Shown here: positions 1 through 7,769 of the stretch, in pieces
Position numbering within the stretch: position 1 is the stretch's first letter
Layout: every line of letters begins with the position of its first letter
Source of the DNA: Salinicola endophyticus
GTDB lineage: Bacteria > Pseudomonadota > Gammaproteobacteria > Pseudomonadales > Halomonadaceae
Assembly: GCF_040536835.1 (NCBI RefSeq)
Contig: NZ_CP159578.1
Span: 2,790,001 to 2,854,000 of the forward strand
Direction: 5' to 3'
DNA length: 64,000 bases
Position numbers and translations under genes: made by a program
The notes under the pieces: model-generated
What the model was told of the DNA's origin: nothing
The model's input: only the letters and a program-made list of their open reading frames with translations
Database searches by the model: none

Positions 1-132
1 CTTGGCGACGTCGTCGAAGCCGAAAGCCAGCACGTTCTGGGCGATGCCGCTGAGCAGCAGCCCAGCCAGGGCCGCCGCGGGTATCAGACCCTTGCGTCGT
101 TGAAGGTTACCTTGCCGGATCGATGCACTCAC
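1..132 (-). CDS. Glucan biosynthesis protein G/D (OpgG/OpgD/MdoG family), N-terminal fragment
   Basis: Only the first 44 codons lie in the window; the gene continues past position 1. The visible protein has a basic N-terminus, then a hydrophobic stretch (LIPAAALAGLLLSGIAQ) like an export signal, then AFGFDDVAK. That motif is typical of the mature start of the periplasmic OpgG/OpgD proteins that build osmoregulated periplasmic glucans. The start is a GTG at 132: an AAGGAG ribosome site at 140-145 sits 7 nt upstream, while the in-frame GTG at 138 is too close. G and D paralogues cannot be separated from this fragment. The family call rests on one short motif plus the signal peptide. Confidence 0.7.
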   Translation of the reverse strand, partial: MSASIRQGNLQRRKGLIPAAALAGLLLSGIAQNVLAFGFDDVAK

Positions 133-764
133 ACTCACACTCCTTTCAAAACTATCTTGTCCGGTAACAACACGCTCATCCGGTGGCACCACGGACACCG
201 GGCCGAGCCTGCCGCGGCAGGCGGCAACGAAGCGCGCCGACAACACCTCGCCTTGCCATGGCAAGGGCAATGCGATGATAACTTGCGACGAAAAACGACG
301 GGATAGCGAAGCATCCGTGCCTCTGTGACAGCCGCAGTCTAGCATAGGCGCCGCCGCCAAGCCGCGCCGACCTATAGAGAGCGCCGCGTCTGCTTCTCGG
401 CGCAGTACCTGCTGCCAGCCCCCGACAAGATACACATGGAGGCCGGCGTCTGAAGCCATGCTGCCATCCCGGCGATGCCGCTGGCTGGGCATAATGGCGT
501 ATCTGGCCCTTTTCAGCTACCCCCGGGACCATCCCGCCGGGCACTCGAGCCGCTTGCCACCGCCCTTCTCGGCACGCTCTCCCCCCTGATCGCGCCATTC
601 GGCTCTTCGATCTCGGTAAGCCCCAGCTCATGCCTAGACATTGCACAGGCTATGTCAGACAAATGGCGAATAGCGCTTTGCGCCCACTTACCCGACACTC
701 CGCAGCGTAATGCGGCAAGCCCGAGACGGCGCCGCCGGGATGCATTCAACCAGGAACTGCCCCA
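133..764. other. Intergenic region between divergent opg-type gene and symporter
   Basis: No convincing coding sequence. A perfect 16-bp GC-rich palindrome (GCCTGCCGCGGCAGGC) lies at 207-222, in the leader of the minus-strand gene. I could not assign promoters to either flanking gene with confidence. Confidence 0.5.
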
Positions 765-2360
765 ATGCATGCATGGACTCTGATCTCGTTTCTCTTTTTC
801 ACGGGGCTGGTCGCCTTGATCACATGGCGCATCACCCACCGTGACGATCTCAGCAACACCCGCGGCTACTTTCTCGCCGGACGCAGCCTGACCTTCCCGC
901 TGATCGCGGGTTCGCTGCTGATGACCAACCTCTCCACCGAGCAGATGGTGGGGCTCAACGGCGCCGCCTTCGCCGACGGCCTGAGCGTCATGGCGTGGGA
1001 AGTGGTCGCCGTGGTCGCACTGGTGCTGCTGGCGCTGTTCTTCCTGCCGCGCTTCCTGCGCAGCGGCATCACCACCGTGCCGCAGCTGCTGCTGGAGCGC
1101 TTCGGCCCGACCACCCAACTGATCTGTAACGTGATCTTCCTGATCGCCTACGCGGTGATCCTGCTGCCGATCATTCTCTACTCCGGTGCCGTGGGCCTGC
1201 AGGGGATGCTCGATCTGCCGGTGCTGACCGGCATCGACTCGAGCACCACCCTGCTGTGGCTGACGGTCTGGGGGGTGGGCCTGATCGGCGCGATCTACGC
1301 GCTGTTCGGCGGCCTGCGCACGGTCGCGGTGTCCGATACCATCAACGCCATCGGCCTGCTGGTGGGCGGTCTGCTGATCGTCTACCTGGGGCTCGACGCG
1401 GTGGGTGACGGCAACGGCATCGCCGCCGGCTGGCACGCGATCCAGCAAGTCCAGCCGGAGCGCCTGAACTCCCTCGGCGGGCCGGACCAGCAGGTCCCGT
1501 GGCCGACGCTGTTCACCGGCGTCTTCCTGATCAACCTCTTCTACTGGTCCACCAACCAGCAGATCATCCAGCGCACCTTTGCCGCGCGCAGCCTCGCCGA
1601 AGGCCAGAAGGGGGTACTGCTGACGGGCTTCCTCAAGCTGCTCGGCCCGCTCTATCTGGTGCTGCCGGGGATCATCGCCTTCCAGCTCTACGCCGGCGAC
1701 GGTATCGCCCCGGACCAGGCCTATGGCCATCTGGTGTTTCATCTGCTGCCGCCGTGGCTGACCGGCTTCTTCGCCGCGGTGATGGTCGGCGCCATCCTCT
1801 CCTCGTTCAACTCGGCACTCAACAGCACCACCACGCTGTTCAGCCTGGGCCTCTACAAGGGTGTGTTCCGCAAGGACGCCAGCGAGGCCGAGGTGGTCAA
1901 GTCGGGCAAGGTGTTCGGCTGGATCATGGCAGTGGCATCGATGGCGATCGCCCCGCTGCTGGCCGGACAGGAGAGCCTGTTCGACTATCTGCAGACGATG
2001 AACGCGATCTACTTCATCCCCATCCTGGCGGTGGTGATCGTCGGCCTGCTGACCAAGCGCGTCCCCGAAAGTGCCGCCATCTTCGGCCTGATCGGCGGTA
2101 TCGTACTGATCGCGCTGGGCTACTTCGTGCCGCCGTTCAACGCCATCCTCGACCTGACCAACCAGTACCACTTCGTCGCCGGGGTGTTCGTGCTGCTGAT
2201 CCTCGGCATGCTGCTGATCGGCAAGATTGCGCCGCGGCGTGAAGCCTGGATCCAGGAGGACGTCAAGGCGGTCGATCTGACTCCGTGGAAAGGCGCGGTG
2301 CCGGTGGGCATCCTGCTGCTGGTGCTGGTGTTCGCGATCTACCTCACCTTCGCCAACTGA
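765..2360 (+). CDS. Sodium:solute symporter (SSS family), YidK/SGLT-like
   Basis: This is a 531-residue polytopic membrane protein, close in length to SGLT-type SSS transporters. The N-terminal region has GYFLAGRSLTFPLIAGSLLMTNLSTEQMVGLNG, the signature seen in E. coli YidK and bacterial sugar symporters. It is followed by a succession of about 13-14 hydrophobic helices and a conserved mid-protein NSALNSTTTLFSLGLYK segment. It probably couples sodium entry to uptake of a sugar or related solute across the inner membrane; the substrate cannot be read from sequence. The ATG at 765 follows a CAGGAA-like ribosome site. It stands alone, with the opg gene divergent upstream and ycjX downstream after a GC-rich hairpin. 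The family is certain, the substrate is not. Confidence 0.88.
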   Translation: MHAWTLISFLFFTGLVALITWRITHRDDLSNTRGYFLAGRSLTFPLIAGSLLMTNLSTEQMVGLNGAAFADGLSVMAWEVVAVVALVLLALFFLPRFLRSGITTVPQLLLERFGPTTQLICNVIFLIAYAVILLPIILYSGAVGLQGMLDLPVLTGIDSSTTLLWLTVWGVGLIGAIYALFGGLRTVAVSDTINAIGLLVGGLLIVYLGLDAVGDGNGIAAGWHAIQQVQPERLNSLGGPDQQVPWPTLFTGVFLINLFYWSTNQQIIQRTFAARSLAEGQKGVLLTGFLKLLGPLYLVLPGIIAFQLYAGDGIAPDQAYGHLVFHLLPPWLTGFFAAVMVGAILSSFNSALNSTTTLFSLGLYKGVFRKDASEAEVVKSGKVFGWIMAVASMAIAPLLAGQESLFDYLQTMNAIYFIPILAVVIVGLLTKRVPESAAIFGLIGGIVLIALGYFVPPFNAILDLTNQYHFVAGVFVLLILGMLLIGKIAPRREAWIQEDVKAVDLTPWKGAVPVGILLLVLVFAIYLTFAN

Positions 2361-2416
2361 GTGCGTCGAGGTCGGCCGCATTCAGCATCCGACGACGACA
2401 CGGAACCCTCCAGTAG

Positions 2417-2437
2417 CGCCCCGCCCAGTGCGGGGCG
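2417..2437 (+). terminator. Candidate terminator after the symporter
   Basis: A perfect 8-bp GC stem (CGCCCCGC / GCGGGGCG) with a 5-nt loop lies 57 bp after the stop codon. It is followed by a mixed sequence with a T-run only about 20 bp later, so it is a weak or factor-assisted terminator at best. Confidence 0.45.
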
Positions 2438-2520
2438 TTCACGTATCCGGGCGCCCTTTTTGTGTCGGACCCTTGCCTGAACAGCGGTTTACCCACACAT
2501 TTCAGCTACCCTGACGGCGA

Positions 2521-3933
2521 ATGCGTGCGGAAAACGAGGCGATGCCCCGAGACCTGACCCAAGAGATTCACAACCTGATCGAGCGCGGCCGCGATCGCCA
2601 GCTGCGCCTGGCGGTGACCGGGCTCTCCCGCGCCGGCAAGACCGCGTTCCTGACCTCGCTGGTCAACCAGCTGCGTCATGCCGGTATCGATGCCCGGCTG
2701 GACCTGCTCAAGCCGGCCCGCGAAGGCCGCCTGCTCGGTGCCCAGCGGATGTCGCAGCCCGACCTGGGCATTCCGCGCTTCCCCTATGACGAGGCGCTCG
2801 CCAGCCTGTCCGGCGAGCCGCCGCGCTGGCCCGAGCCGACCCGCGGAATCAGCGAGCTGCGCCTCAAGCTGCGCTTCAAGACCCGGCGCGCCCGCGGCCT
2901 GCTGGGCGATACCGCCAATCTGACCCTGGATCTGATCGACTATCCCGGCGAGTGGCTGCTCGACCTGCCGCTGCTCGGCCACGACTTCCTCGGCTGGAGC
3001 GAGACCCAGCTCGCGGCCATGGGCCCCGAGCGCCAGCGCTTCGCCGAGCCGTGGCGCCGCGCGGTCACCGCCCATCGCCCCGACGAGACGCTCGACGAGA
3101 CCCGCCTGGCCGAGCTCGCGGGGCTTTACGCCGACACTCTCCGGCAGGCCCGCGAGGCCGGCTTCTCGCATCTGCAGCCGGGGCGCTTCCTGCTTCCCGG
3201 CGAACTCGAGGGCGCGCCGGTGCTGCAGTTCTTTCCGCTGCCCGGCATCGCCGAGGCGGACCGTCGCCAGCTCGAAGCGCTGCCCGCCGAGAGCCTCTAC
3301 AAGACCCTGACGCGGCGCTTTCGCCACTACCAGCAGCACGTGGTCAAGCCGTTCTACCGTGAGCATTTTCGCCGCTTCGATCGTCAGATCGTGCTGGTCG
3401 ACGTGCTCGGCGCGCTCAACGCCGGCCCCGAACGCTTCGAGGATCTCGCCGCCGCCCTGACCACGCTGATGCAGAGCTTCGACTATGGCAAGCGCGGCCT
3501 GATCAACCGGCTGTTCGCGCCGCGTATCGACCGGCTGGCGATCGCCGCCACCAAGGCCGATCACGTCACCCCGGATCAGCACCCTCATCTGGTTGCGCTG
3601 CTCGAATCCCTGCTGGCCGAACCGCTCAAGGATCTGCGCTACGCCGACGTCCCGGTACGCGCTTTCTCACTCGCAGCGATCCGCGCCACCGAGAATCGCG
3701 AGGTGGAGAGCGACGGCCAGCGCCAGCCGGCGCTGCGTGGACACGGCCTCGACGACGCCCCGCTGCTGCTCTATCCCGGCGACGTCCCCGCGCGGCCGCC
3801 CGATGCCGGTTTCTGGCAGCGTCAGGGCTTCACCTTCACCGCCTTTCGCCCGCCGCGAGCCGATGGCGGCGCGCTGCCGCACATCCGCATGGACGCAGCG
3901 CTCGACTGGCTGCTGGGAGACAAACTGCGATGA
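2521..3933 (+). CDS. ycjX: YcjX family P-loop ATPase (DUF463)
   Basis: The 470-residue protein matches E. coli YcjX along its whole length. It has a Walker A box (GLSRAGKT, about residue 34), a YDEALASL block, LIDYPGEWLLDLP, QPGRFLLPG, RFDRQIVLVDVLGALNAG, ATKADHVT (a guanine-type NKxD-like site) and a C-terminal LPHIRMDAALDWLLGDKLR. YcjX is a stress-associated nucleotide-binding protein, part of the phage-shock (Psp) regulon in enterobacteria, with unknown biochemical role. A second start, ATG at 2542, is preceded by GAGG and would give a slightly shorter protein closer to YcjX; I cannot decide between them. Its stop overlaps the ycjF start (ATGA), so the two are translationally coupled. No pspABC genes are nearby. 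Confidence 0.93.
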   Translation: MRAENEAMPRDLTQEIHNLIERGRDRQLRLAVTGLSRAGKTAFLTSLVNQLRHAGIDARLDLLKPAREGRLLGAQRMSQPDLGIPRFPYDEALASLSGEPPRWPEPTRGISELRLKLRFKTRRARGLLGDTANLTLDLIDYPGEWLLDLPLLGHDFLGWSETQLAAMGPERQRFAEPWRRAVTAHRPDETLDETRLAELAGLYADTLRQAREAGFSHLQPGRFLLPGELEGAPVLQFFPLPGIAEADRRQLEALPAESLYKTLTRRFRHYQQHVVKPFYREHFRRFDRQIVLVDVLGALNAGPERFEDLAAALTTLMQSFDYGKRGLINRLFAPRIDRLAIAATKADHVTPDQHPHLVALLESLLAEPLKDLRYADVPVRAFSLAAIRATENREVESDGQRQPALRGHGLDDAPLLLYPGDVPARPPDAGFWQRQGFTFTAFRPPRADGGALPHIRMDAALDWLLGDKLR

Positions 3934-4991
3934 GCGATCCACGCCCCGGCCGCCGCTTCGACCAGCCCGCCGCCAGCGACGAGCGCACCGACGACGCCGC
4001 GACGCTGCGCGGCGCGCACGCCTACCTGCCCGAGCAGGCCTCGACCCCGGCGCCCGAGGAGGAGATGCCCTCGCCGGCGCTGGATGCCGCCCTGGCGCCG
4101 CCGCGCAAGCGTCGCTGGGGGCTGCTGGTGCTGTTCACCGCCAGCCTTGGGTTGGGCACCCTGGAGGCGGGCCAGACCCTCTACCAGGCCACCCTGGGCG
4201 GCGACTGGCTGGCCGGCGCCTGGAGCGCGCTGGGGCTGCTGGCACTCGGCCTCGGCGGCAAGGCGCTGCTGGGTGAGCTGTGGCGACTACGCAAGCTGCG
4301 CCGCCACGCCCGCCTGCGCGAGCGCCTCGACGACACCTGGCCGGCGAGCGGCGAAGGCGCCCAGGAGAACGCCGAACCGCTGGCGCTGGCCGAGTCGCTG
4401 CGCACCCAGATGGGGCTCGCGCAGGGGCATCCGCACTGGCAATCCTTCATCGCCGCGCACGAGGCGCATCACAGCGCCGCCGAAACCCGTGAACTGCTCG
4501 CCTGGCACCTGCTGCGCCCGCGGGACCAGGCGGCGCGCCGGCTGATCACACGAATGTCGGGAGAGACCGCGGTGATGGTCGCGGTGAGTCCGCTGACCCT
4601 GGTGGACATGGCACTGATGGCGTGGCGCAACATCTCCATGCTCGATCGTATCGCCGCGCTCTACGGCTTGCAGCTCGGCTACGCCAGCCGTCTGCGCCTG
4701 TTCCGCGAGGTACTGCGCAACATGGCCTTCGCCGGCGCCAGTGAGATGGTCACCGATGCCGGCATGGACCTGCTGTCGATGAACCTCGCCGCCAAGCTCT
4801 CCACTCGCGCCGGTCAGGGACTGGGCGCCGGCCTGCTGACCGCGAGGCTCGGTCTGCGCGCCATCGCCACCACCCGCCCGATCGCCTTCACCGCCGACGA
4901 GCGCCCGCGCCTGGCCGATCTCCGCCGCGAGGTGTGGCAGCAGCTGCGCCGGCTGGACGACTCGGCCCAGAGCGGCCGCGAGCCGAGCTGA
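3930..4991 (+). CDS. ycjF: YcjF family membrane protein (TIGR01620/DUF697)
   Basis: At 353 residues it has the same length as E. coli YcjF. It begins with an acidic, low-complexity cytoplasmic segment (residues 1-50), followed by a basic PPRKRRWGLLVLF and two transmembrane helices at about residues 62-120. The C-terminal DUF697 domain has DQAARRLITRMSGETAVMVAVSPLTLVDMALMAWRN and a GQGLGAGLLTARLGLRAI helix. The function is unknown; it is always paired with YcjX, which suggests a membrane anchor or partner. It overlaps ycjX by 4 nt and converges on the phosphatase gene at 5030, with 38 bp between stops. Confidence 0.93.
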   Translation: MSDPRPGRRFDQPAASDERTDDAATLRGAHAYLPEQASTPAPEEEMPSPALDAALAPPRKRRWGLLVLFTASLGLGTLEAGQTLYQATLGGDWLAGAWSALGLLALGLGGKALLGELWRLRKLRRHARLRERLDDTWPASGEGAQENAEPLALAESLRTQMGLAQGHPHWQSFIAAHEAHHSAAETRELLAWHLLRPRDQAARRLITRMSGETAVMVAVSPLTLVDMALMAWRNISMLDRIAALYGLQLGYASRLRLFREVLRNMAFAGASEMVTDAGMDLLSMNLAAKLSTRAGQGLGAGLLTARLGLRAIATTRPIAFTADERPRLADLRREVWQQLRRLDDSAQSGREPS

Positions 4992-5029
4992 CCGCCGACG
5001 TAGAACGCAGGTATGTTGTAAGCGCCCTC

Positions 5030-5830
5030 TCAGTCGAGCGCGAAGAAACGCCGCAGGGTATGCGCCACCGCCGCCTCGTGATGGGCGCCAATGCGCTCCG
5101 CCCGGGGCAGTCGGGCGATCACCTCGGGGTGGGCATTGGCGACCACGAAGGCGTTGCCGGCCAGCGTCAGCATCTCGATGTCATTGAAGTTGTCGCCGAA
5201 GGCCAGCGCCTGCGCGGCGGGCATCGCCAGCGCCGCCAGGGTCTGCGCCAGCGCGCTGCCCTTGTCGACCCCGCGCTGCATCACCTCCAGCGAATTGGCC
5301 GCCGAATAGGTAATGTGCAGCGCCTCACCGTAGCGCTCGCGCAGCGTGCGCTCGAGCGGTGCGAGCAGCGCCGGCTCACCGATATAGAGCACCTTGCTCA
5401 CCGCCTCCTGACTCAGGTCGCGCAGCGCATCGACCTGGTAGGTGAAACCGGTCATGGCGTGCAGTGGCAACAACTCCGGCGCCTCGGCGTCGATCAGCCA
5501 GCGCTCGCGGGTATACAGATTGAGCCGCACCGACGCCGGCCGCGGCAGCGCCACCAGCGCCTCCACCAGCGCCGGCGGTACCAGACGTTCACTGACCACG
5601 CGGTCGTCGGCATCGAATACGCAGGCGCCGTTGCTGCTGATGATCCAGGCGGGGAGTTCGAGCTGGCGCCGGATCGCGGCGATATCGAGGTGGTGACGCC
5701 CGGAGGCCAGCGCCAGGGTGTGGCCGCGCGCGACCAGTTGCGCCAGCGTCTCGCGGGTCAACGCTGCGACACGGTGCTCGGCGTCGAGCAGGGTACTGTC
5801 GAGATCGCTGGCAATCAGGTAGAGAGGCAT
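5030..5830 (-). CDS. yigL: Cof-type HAD-IIB phosphatase, YigL-like (pyridoxal phosphate phosphatase)
   Basis: This 266-residue HAD phosphatase has motif I ASDLDSTLL (D9, D11), ASGRHHLDIAAIR (motif II region), SSNGA, a variable cap domain, KGSALAQTL (motif III Lys) and FGDNFNDIEML (motif IV Asp pair). The SGRHH...I..IR block and the SNGA spacing fit E. coli YigL, which dephosphorylates pyridoxal phosphate and sugar phosphates in the cytoplasm. The usual Gly of DxDGT is Ser here. AGGAG precedes the ATG by 5 nt. It follows nagE on the same strand at 185 bp distance; readthrough from the nag operon is possible, but a link to amino-sugar metabolism is only inference. Confidence 0.85.
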   Translation of the reverse strand: MPLYLIASDLDSTLLDAEHRVAALTRETLAQLVARGHTLALASGRHHLDIAAIRRQLELPAWIISSNGACVFDADDRVVSERLVPPALVEALVALPRPASVRLNLYTRERWLIDAEAPELLPLHAMTGFTYQVDALRDLSQEAVSKVLYIGEPALLAPLERTLRERYGEALHITYSAANSLEVMQRGVDKGSALAQTLAALAMPAAQALAFGDNFNDIEMLTLAGNAFVVANAHPEVIARLPRAERIGAHHEAAVAHTLRRFFALD

Positions 5831-5845
5831 GAGCGCTCCTGTGGC

Positions 5846-5890
5846 TCTGGCGAATGGAACTCTGGCGAATGGAACTAGGGCGAATGGGAC
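5846..5890. repeat. Three tandem 15-bp repeats
   Basis: Two exact copies of TCTGGCGAATGGAAC (5846-5860, 5861-5875) are followed by a third with changes (TAGGGCGAATGGGAC, 5876-5890). They lie in the nagE-yigL gap, immediately upstream of the yigL ribosome site on its coding strand. No coding role is visible. Confidence 0.85.
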
Positions 5891-6015
5891 TGGGTGCGAG
5901 CGCAGCCTGCGCTCGCTGAGCTCTTACGACGCGCGGGCACAGCGCCGCACCGAGGCGCAGACGACACAGGCGTCGTCCGCGCCTCAAGATACCACTGTCG
6001 CACCGCGCGTGAGGC

Positions 6016-7704
6016 TCAGTCAGCCAGACTCCTGGCCACGGCCGCCGCCTGCGGCCCCATCACCACATGCAGGGTACCGTCGGCGAAGCGCTGCACCCCG
6101 GCGGCGCCCAGCCCGCGCAGCGTGGACTCGTCCAGCTGCCGACGGTCGGTCAGTTCGAGGCGCAGCCGGGTCGTGGCGACGACACTCACCTGGCGCAGGT
6201 TGTCGTGTCCGCCCACGACCGCCAGCCACGCCGCCCGGGAGTCGGCATCGAGCTCGGCGGTGGCCAGCGCGGCGTGCTCCGCGTCCCCCGCCGCGGGCGC
6301 CGGCACGGCAGCGACCGCCGCGCCCTGCTGACGCAGCGCGCTGCGGATATCGTCGGCCACGGCGTCGGCGATCGGCCCCAGGATCACCTGCAGCCCGCCG
6401 CCGCGCAGCCGCAGAATGCCGCGCGCGCCCAGCGCCTTGAGCGCCGCCTCGTCGATGGTATCCGCCTCTTTCGTCACCAGGCGCAGGCGCGTGGTGCAGG
6501 CGCCCACGCTGAGCAGATTGGCCGCCCCGCCCAGGGCCTCGACGAACGCGGGTCCGCGCGGACCGGCCTGGGTCGCCGCGGTCGCGGTCGCCGTCTCTGG
6601 CTCCCGCCCCGGCGTGGGCAGATCGAAGCGCGCGATGGCCCAGCGGAACACCAGGTAGTAGAGCGCGAAGTAGGCCAGCCCCACCGGGATCATCATCCAG
6701 CCGTGGGTCGAGAGACCGTAGGAGAGCGCGTAGTCGAAGGCGCCAGCGGAGAAGGTGAAGCCGAGCTTGACCCCGAGCAGATCCATCAGCGCCATCGAAA
6801 GGCCGGTCATCAGCGCATGGAAGGCGTAGAGCAGCGGCGCCAGGAACATGAACGAGAACTCGATCGGCTCGGTCACCCCGGTGAGGAAGGCGGTCAGCGC
6901 CAGCGACAACAGCAGCCCGCCGACCTGGGCGCGGCGGCCGCGCGGCGCGGCGTGGTACATCGCCAGCGCCGCTGCCGGCAGCCCGAACATCATCACCGGG
7001 AAGAAACCCGCCATGAAGCCGCCGGCACTGGGGTCGCCGGCGAAGAAGCGGTTGAGGTCGCCGGTCGCACCGTCGTAGCTGCCGAACACGAACCACACGA
7101 AGCTGTTGAGCACATGGTGGAGACCGGTGACGATCAGGATCCGATTGAACACGCCATAGACGAAAAGCCCCAGATCGCCGGCGTCGATCAGCCACTGGCC
7201 GAGCTGGTCGATGGCGTGCTGGATCGGCGGCCAGATCACCCCGAAGAGCCCGCCGAGTACCACGGCGGAGAGCCCGGTGACGATGGGGATGAAGCGTCGC
7301 CCGCCGAAGAACGCCAGATAGTCCGGCAGCTTGATCGCCTTGTAGCGGTTGTAGAGCAGCCCGGCCACGCTGCCGATGATGATCCCGCCGAGCACGCCCA
7401 TGTTGATCTCCGGGTTGAGCGTCTCGAGCACCGCCTCCAGCACCAGGTAACCGACCACCCCGGCCAGCCCGGCGGCACCGTTGTCGTCATCGGCGAACCC
7501 CACCGCCACGCCGATGGCGAAGATCAGCGCCAGATGGGAAAAGACCGCGTTGCCGGCATTGGCGATGAACCCGATGTCGAGCAGGTCGGGTTGGCCCAGG
7601 CGCAGCAGCAGCCCCGCCACCGGCAGCACGGCAATGGGCAGCATCAGCGAGCGCCCGAGTTTCTGCAGTCCGGCCATCAGCCGGGTACCCATCGTCTGGA
7701 GCAT
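6016..7704 (-). CDS. nagE: N-acetylglucosamine PTS permease, EIIC-EIIB plus degenerate second EIIB
   Basis: The 562-residue inner-membrane permease takes up N-acetylglucosamine and phosphorylates it. Residues 1-370 are the EIIC channel, with LMLPIAVLPVAGLLLR, GLHHVLNSFVWF, a GVTEPIEFSFMF substrate block and GLSTHGWMM. Residues about 390-465 form an EIIB domain with the phospho-accepting Cys in GACTTRLRL. Residues about 490-562 form a second EIIB-like domain in which the aligned position is Ala (VVATTRLRLE, A510), so it cannot be phosphorylated there. There is no EIIA domain; that is supplied by NagF, encoded 65 bp upstream. The gene order matches the P. aeruginosa nag cluster. An AGGAG-type site precedes the ATG. 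Confidence 0.94.
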   Translation of the reverse strand: MLQTMGTRLMAGLQKLGRSLMLPIAVLPVAGLLLRLGQPDLLDIGFIANAGNAVFSHLALIFAIGVAVGFADDDNGAAGLAGVVGYLVLEAVLETLNPEINMGVLGGIIIGSVAGLLYNRYKAIKLPDYLAFFGGRRFIPIVTGLSAVVLGGLFGVIWPPIQHAIDQLGQWLIDAGDLGLFVYGVFNRILIVTGLHHVLNSFVWFVFGSYDGATGDLNRFFAGDPSAGGFMAGFFPVMMFGLPAAALAMYHAAPRGRRAQVGGLLLSLALTAFLTGVTEPIEFSFMFLAPLLYAFHALMTGLSMALMDLLGVKLGFTFSAGAFDYALSYGLSTHGWMMIPVGLAYFALYYLVFRWAIARFDLPTPGREPETATATAATQAGPRGPAFVEALGGAANLLSVGACTTRLRLVTKEADTIDEAALKALGARGILRLRGGGLQVILGPIADAVADDIRSALRQQGAAVAAVPAPAAGDAEHAALATAELDADSRAAWLAVVGGHDNLRQVSVVATTRLRLELTDRRQLDESTLRGLGAAGVQRFADGTLHVVMGPQAAAVARSLAD

Positions 7705-7769
7705 GACCCTCTCCTGGCTATTGTGCTTGTACTATTGCTAGTGCGTGTGAATATGGCATCGGCGCTGGG

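Noticed and set aside
513..2381. Open frame of 622 codons on the minus strand opposite the symporter
   Set aside because: Its protein is rich in His, Gln, Asp and Arg without domains, typical of antisense frames in GC-rich genes; the plus-strand symporter is clearly the real gene.
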